Assembly (NCBI GenBank): GCA_030220185.1
Contig: JASPKZ010008349.1
Location: 310,001 to 374,000, forward strand
Reading direction: 5' to 3'
DNA from: Diploptera punctata
Lineage: Eukaryota > Arthropoda > Insecta > Blattodea > Blaberidae
DNA: 64,000 nucleotides
The translations under genes and the position numbers were made by a program. The notes beneath the pieces are model-generated. The model did not search any database. It was given only the letters and a program-made list of their open reading frames with translations, and was not told the DNA's origin. Position 1 is the stretch's first letter; each line of letters starts with the position of its first letter. Shown in pieces: positions 62,527 to 64,000 of this stretch.

Positions 62527-63006
62527 ATTTCCTTGCTTGAGTCAAATAAATAGCAAAAAAAAATCCAATTCATAAAAATACTATTATTTCTTCCTCTTTT
62601 CAGGTTAACTACAGAAATGCCTATTCCTTGTTTCCTTTTTATTAAAGGGAACTGGAACTGATATTTCAATGATGCCTTGCGAGATGTCAGCACGATATTA
62701 TCACTACTTGTGCTGGCATCTTCCATCGGAGCTATAAACTATTTCCAGGGATTAATCCCTGCTATTTCCAATAAAAAGGGCTACCAACATTACATTAAAA
62801 CATTATTCAAAATAAGAAAATTCATAGTTTAAAAAGAAACCATACAGTAATAAGTTACAAACGCATGTTTTTATATGAATAACAAATTTAAATGTGTTAT
62901 TTTTTTATGTAACAGTAATTTAATATAAGAAATAACCTTATAGTGATCGCATAGAAGTTGGCTATTTTTAAAAGGATCCACTTGCTGTTTGACGTCATAT
63001 ATAATC
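62527..63006. promoter_or_regulatory. Shared 5' region (likely bidirectional promoter) of APC7 and NIPSNAP
   Basis: 480 bp separate the two divergent start codons. No TATA box stands out for either gene. A palindromic CRE/ATF site, TGACGTCA, lies at 62990-62997, ten bases before the NIPSNAP ATG. A 67-codon open frame on the minus strand (62523-62726) ends at the APC7 start in another frame and is most likely 5' UTR. Confidence 0.6.
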
Positions 63007-63053
63007 ATGGCGGCTACTATAGCTAAATTAAGGAATTTTTATTCAACAAAAAT
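63007..63053 (+). CDS. NIPSNAP: NIPSNAP exon 1 (mitochondrial presequence), tentative 3' border
   Basis: Encodes MAATIAKLRNFYSTK, which looks like a mitochondrial targeting peptide with an FYS-type cleavage region, as in NIPSNAP proteins. Reading on hits TAG at 63079. The donor GTGTGT after 63053 leaves two bases, the phase needed by the next exon. The stronger-looking GGTACG at 63081 would include the stop, so the exact donor is uncertain. Confidence 0.6.
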
Positions 63054-63251
63054 GTGTGTCAATAACACCTTTAACAATTAGGTACGCATTTAAATCGATA
63101 ATTTTAACCGTATTTTATTTTATTGTAAAATATCTAATCTGATACTTAATGTTTGTAATTATGAAATATGCTAATCTGGATGCAAAGTAGATTCGGTTCT
63201 CCTAAGAGAAGGTCAAAGGACCCCAAATTCTAGTATTTTTTATTTATATAG

Positions 63252-63437
63252 CAGATGTATATCTTCGACGCCGACAGTTCAAGACACCACTGAGGGATGG
63301 TTCAGTAAGCTGTTGGTGAGACGTATAGAGCCTACAAAGGAATCCCACTCACGTTTACTCTCTGATAAAGAAGTTATCTATGAACTGCAGACCCACAATG
63401 TCAGGGCCGATTCTTCTCAAGAATATCTCCAAAATTA
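63252..63437 (+). CDS. NIPSNAP: NIPSNAP exon 2 (partial gene, continues beyond window)
   Basis: The acceptor is TTTATATAG and the donor GTAAGT. The exon encodes TTEGWFSKLLVRRIEPTKES, then HSRLLSDKEVIYELQTHNVR and ADSSQEYLQN(Y). The GW(F/L)SKLLVR.IEPTKESHSR.LS.KE block is characteristic of insect NIPSNAP. It is followed by the start of the first ferredoxin-like (NIPSNAP/Dabb) fold. NIPSNAPs are mitochondrial proteins linked to mitophagy sensing. The remaining exons lie outside; a mariner remnant fills the next intron. Confidence 0.88.
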
Positions 63438-63455
63438 GTAAGTTCCTATAACATC

Positions 63456-63985
63456 AGGTTGACTCATAAGTAATGTTGGTATTTAATGTAAAGTTGTGCA
63501 CCTGTTGGAATTCTGAAGGTATAATTCATTGGAATTTGTTCCAAACGGGTGTACAATTAATATAGATCTTTATTCTCATCAACTGGAACGAATTGTAGGT
63601 TCACATCTGACCAGACCCCACACTGCATGATCAGCCATGACAAAAATTCAGGAATTAGAAGGAATCAAATTGCTTCCACACCCAGCATATAGACCTGATC
63701 TTGTGCCTATCTGTTTCAAATCCATGGGTAATATCTTGTGTGGGAAAAAATCCAAAAACATTGAAGCTGTGGAAGTAGGTCTCAATGAATTCTTTGCATC
63801 AAAAAGCAGAGACTGGTAGCATCACAGGATAATAAATCTTGCTGAAAGATGGCTCAAGACCATAGAATCTGGTGGTCTCTATGGTACTCTGAAGAGCAGT
63901 TCAATTTCTTGTCAAAAAATATCCCAAATAAAATTTTGTTTAAAGAAAAAAAAAATTACTTGGGATATTATCTGTAGTTTTAAAA
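63456..63985 (+). pseudogene. mariner transposase C-terminal remnant in NIPSNAP intron
   Basis: Starts at GGTTGACTCATAAGTAATGT, a mariner-type end. Coding: LPHPAYRPDLVPICFKSMGN (catalytic DLAP-like region), then NILCGKKSKNIEAVEVGLNE and FFASKSRDW, with LAERWLKTIESGGLY in another frame. Different mariner family from 59309-61386. Central part deleted. Confidence 0.75.
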
Positions 63986-64000
63986 AATCTAGTGATAAAT

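Larger units (their letters stand above)
59309..61386 (-). mobile_element. mariner-family transposon interrupted by a MITE
   Basis: TA at 59307-59308 and 61387-61388. The TIRs at 59309-59341 and 61354-61386 differ at two positions. Without the MITE (59437-60194) it is about 1.3 kb, the normal mariner size. Confidence 0.88.

Noticed and set aside
62523..62726. 67-codon minus frame overlapping the APC7 start
   Set aside because: It is in a different frame from the conserved APC7 N-terminus and has no family match. Treated as 5' UTR.
1..64000. Bacterial or viral origin of the window
   Set aside because: Spliced nuclear genes, SINEs, LINEs and mariner elements rule this out. No viral capsid, envelope or integrase-LTR structure was seen.

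Overview
The window is eukaryotic nuclear DNA: split genes with GT-AG introns, tRNA-derived SINEs, non-LTR retrotransposons (LINEs), Penelope-like elements (PLEs), mariner and pogo transposons and a Helitron. The protein similarities and the LINE, mariner and HTH (DUF4817-like) types suggest an insect with a large AT-rich genome, perhaps a cockroach, termite or stick insect. That placement is an inference from repeat style; no marker gene here fixes the species.

Two host genes are present. The main one, on the minus strand, encodes subunit 7 of the anaphase-promoting complex (APC7). I reconstructed ten coding exons from 62526 down to 8720. All have GT/AG borders and compatible phases and give an uninterrupted 570-codon reading frame. 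About 1.7 kb of coding sequence is spread over 53.8 kb. A second gene, NIPSNAP, starts head to head on the plus strand at about 63007 and runs off the right edge. The 480 bases between the two start codons are probably a shared promoter.

Almost everything else is mobile DNA in the APC7 introns and 3' flank. Region by region: 1-8600 is 3' flank with LINE, Helitron, SINE and PLE remnants. 8700-26400 is the giant last intron, with a PLE carrying RT and GIY-YIG coding sequence, a tandemly duplicated segment split by a pogo element, and many PLE fold-backs. 26400-36200 holds exons 9 to 6 with PLE, LINE and SINE nests. 36200-55400 holds exons 5 to 2, a multi-level transposon nest (45.1-47.5 kb) and two SINE arrays (51.5-52.4 and 52.9-55.0 kb). 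55400-62450 is intron 1 with palindromes, a PLE, a LINE and a mariner interrupted by a MITE.

The most interesting signal is a large family of PLE-derived fold-backs. Two head-to-head copies of the PLE 3' end form a palindrome, and each arm carries a hammerhead-ribozyme-like motif next to an ATGAGGTGAG-type border. In several subfamilies the invariant core pair C3-G8 is replaced by U3-A8 while the stems and the GAAA core are kept. Several tRNA-headed SINE families share end sequences with these PLEs. At least one SINE array (three exact 293-bp head-to-tail units plus one inverted unit) is flanked by an 11-bp target duplication, as if it inserted as one multimer. Together these suggest a PLE-driven system that multimerises and inserts short ribozyme- or tRNA-headed RNAs.
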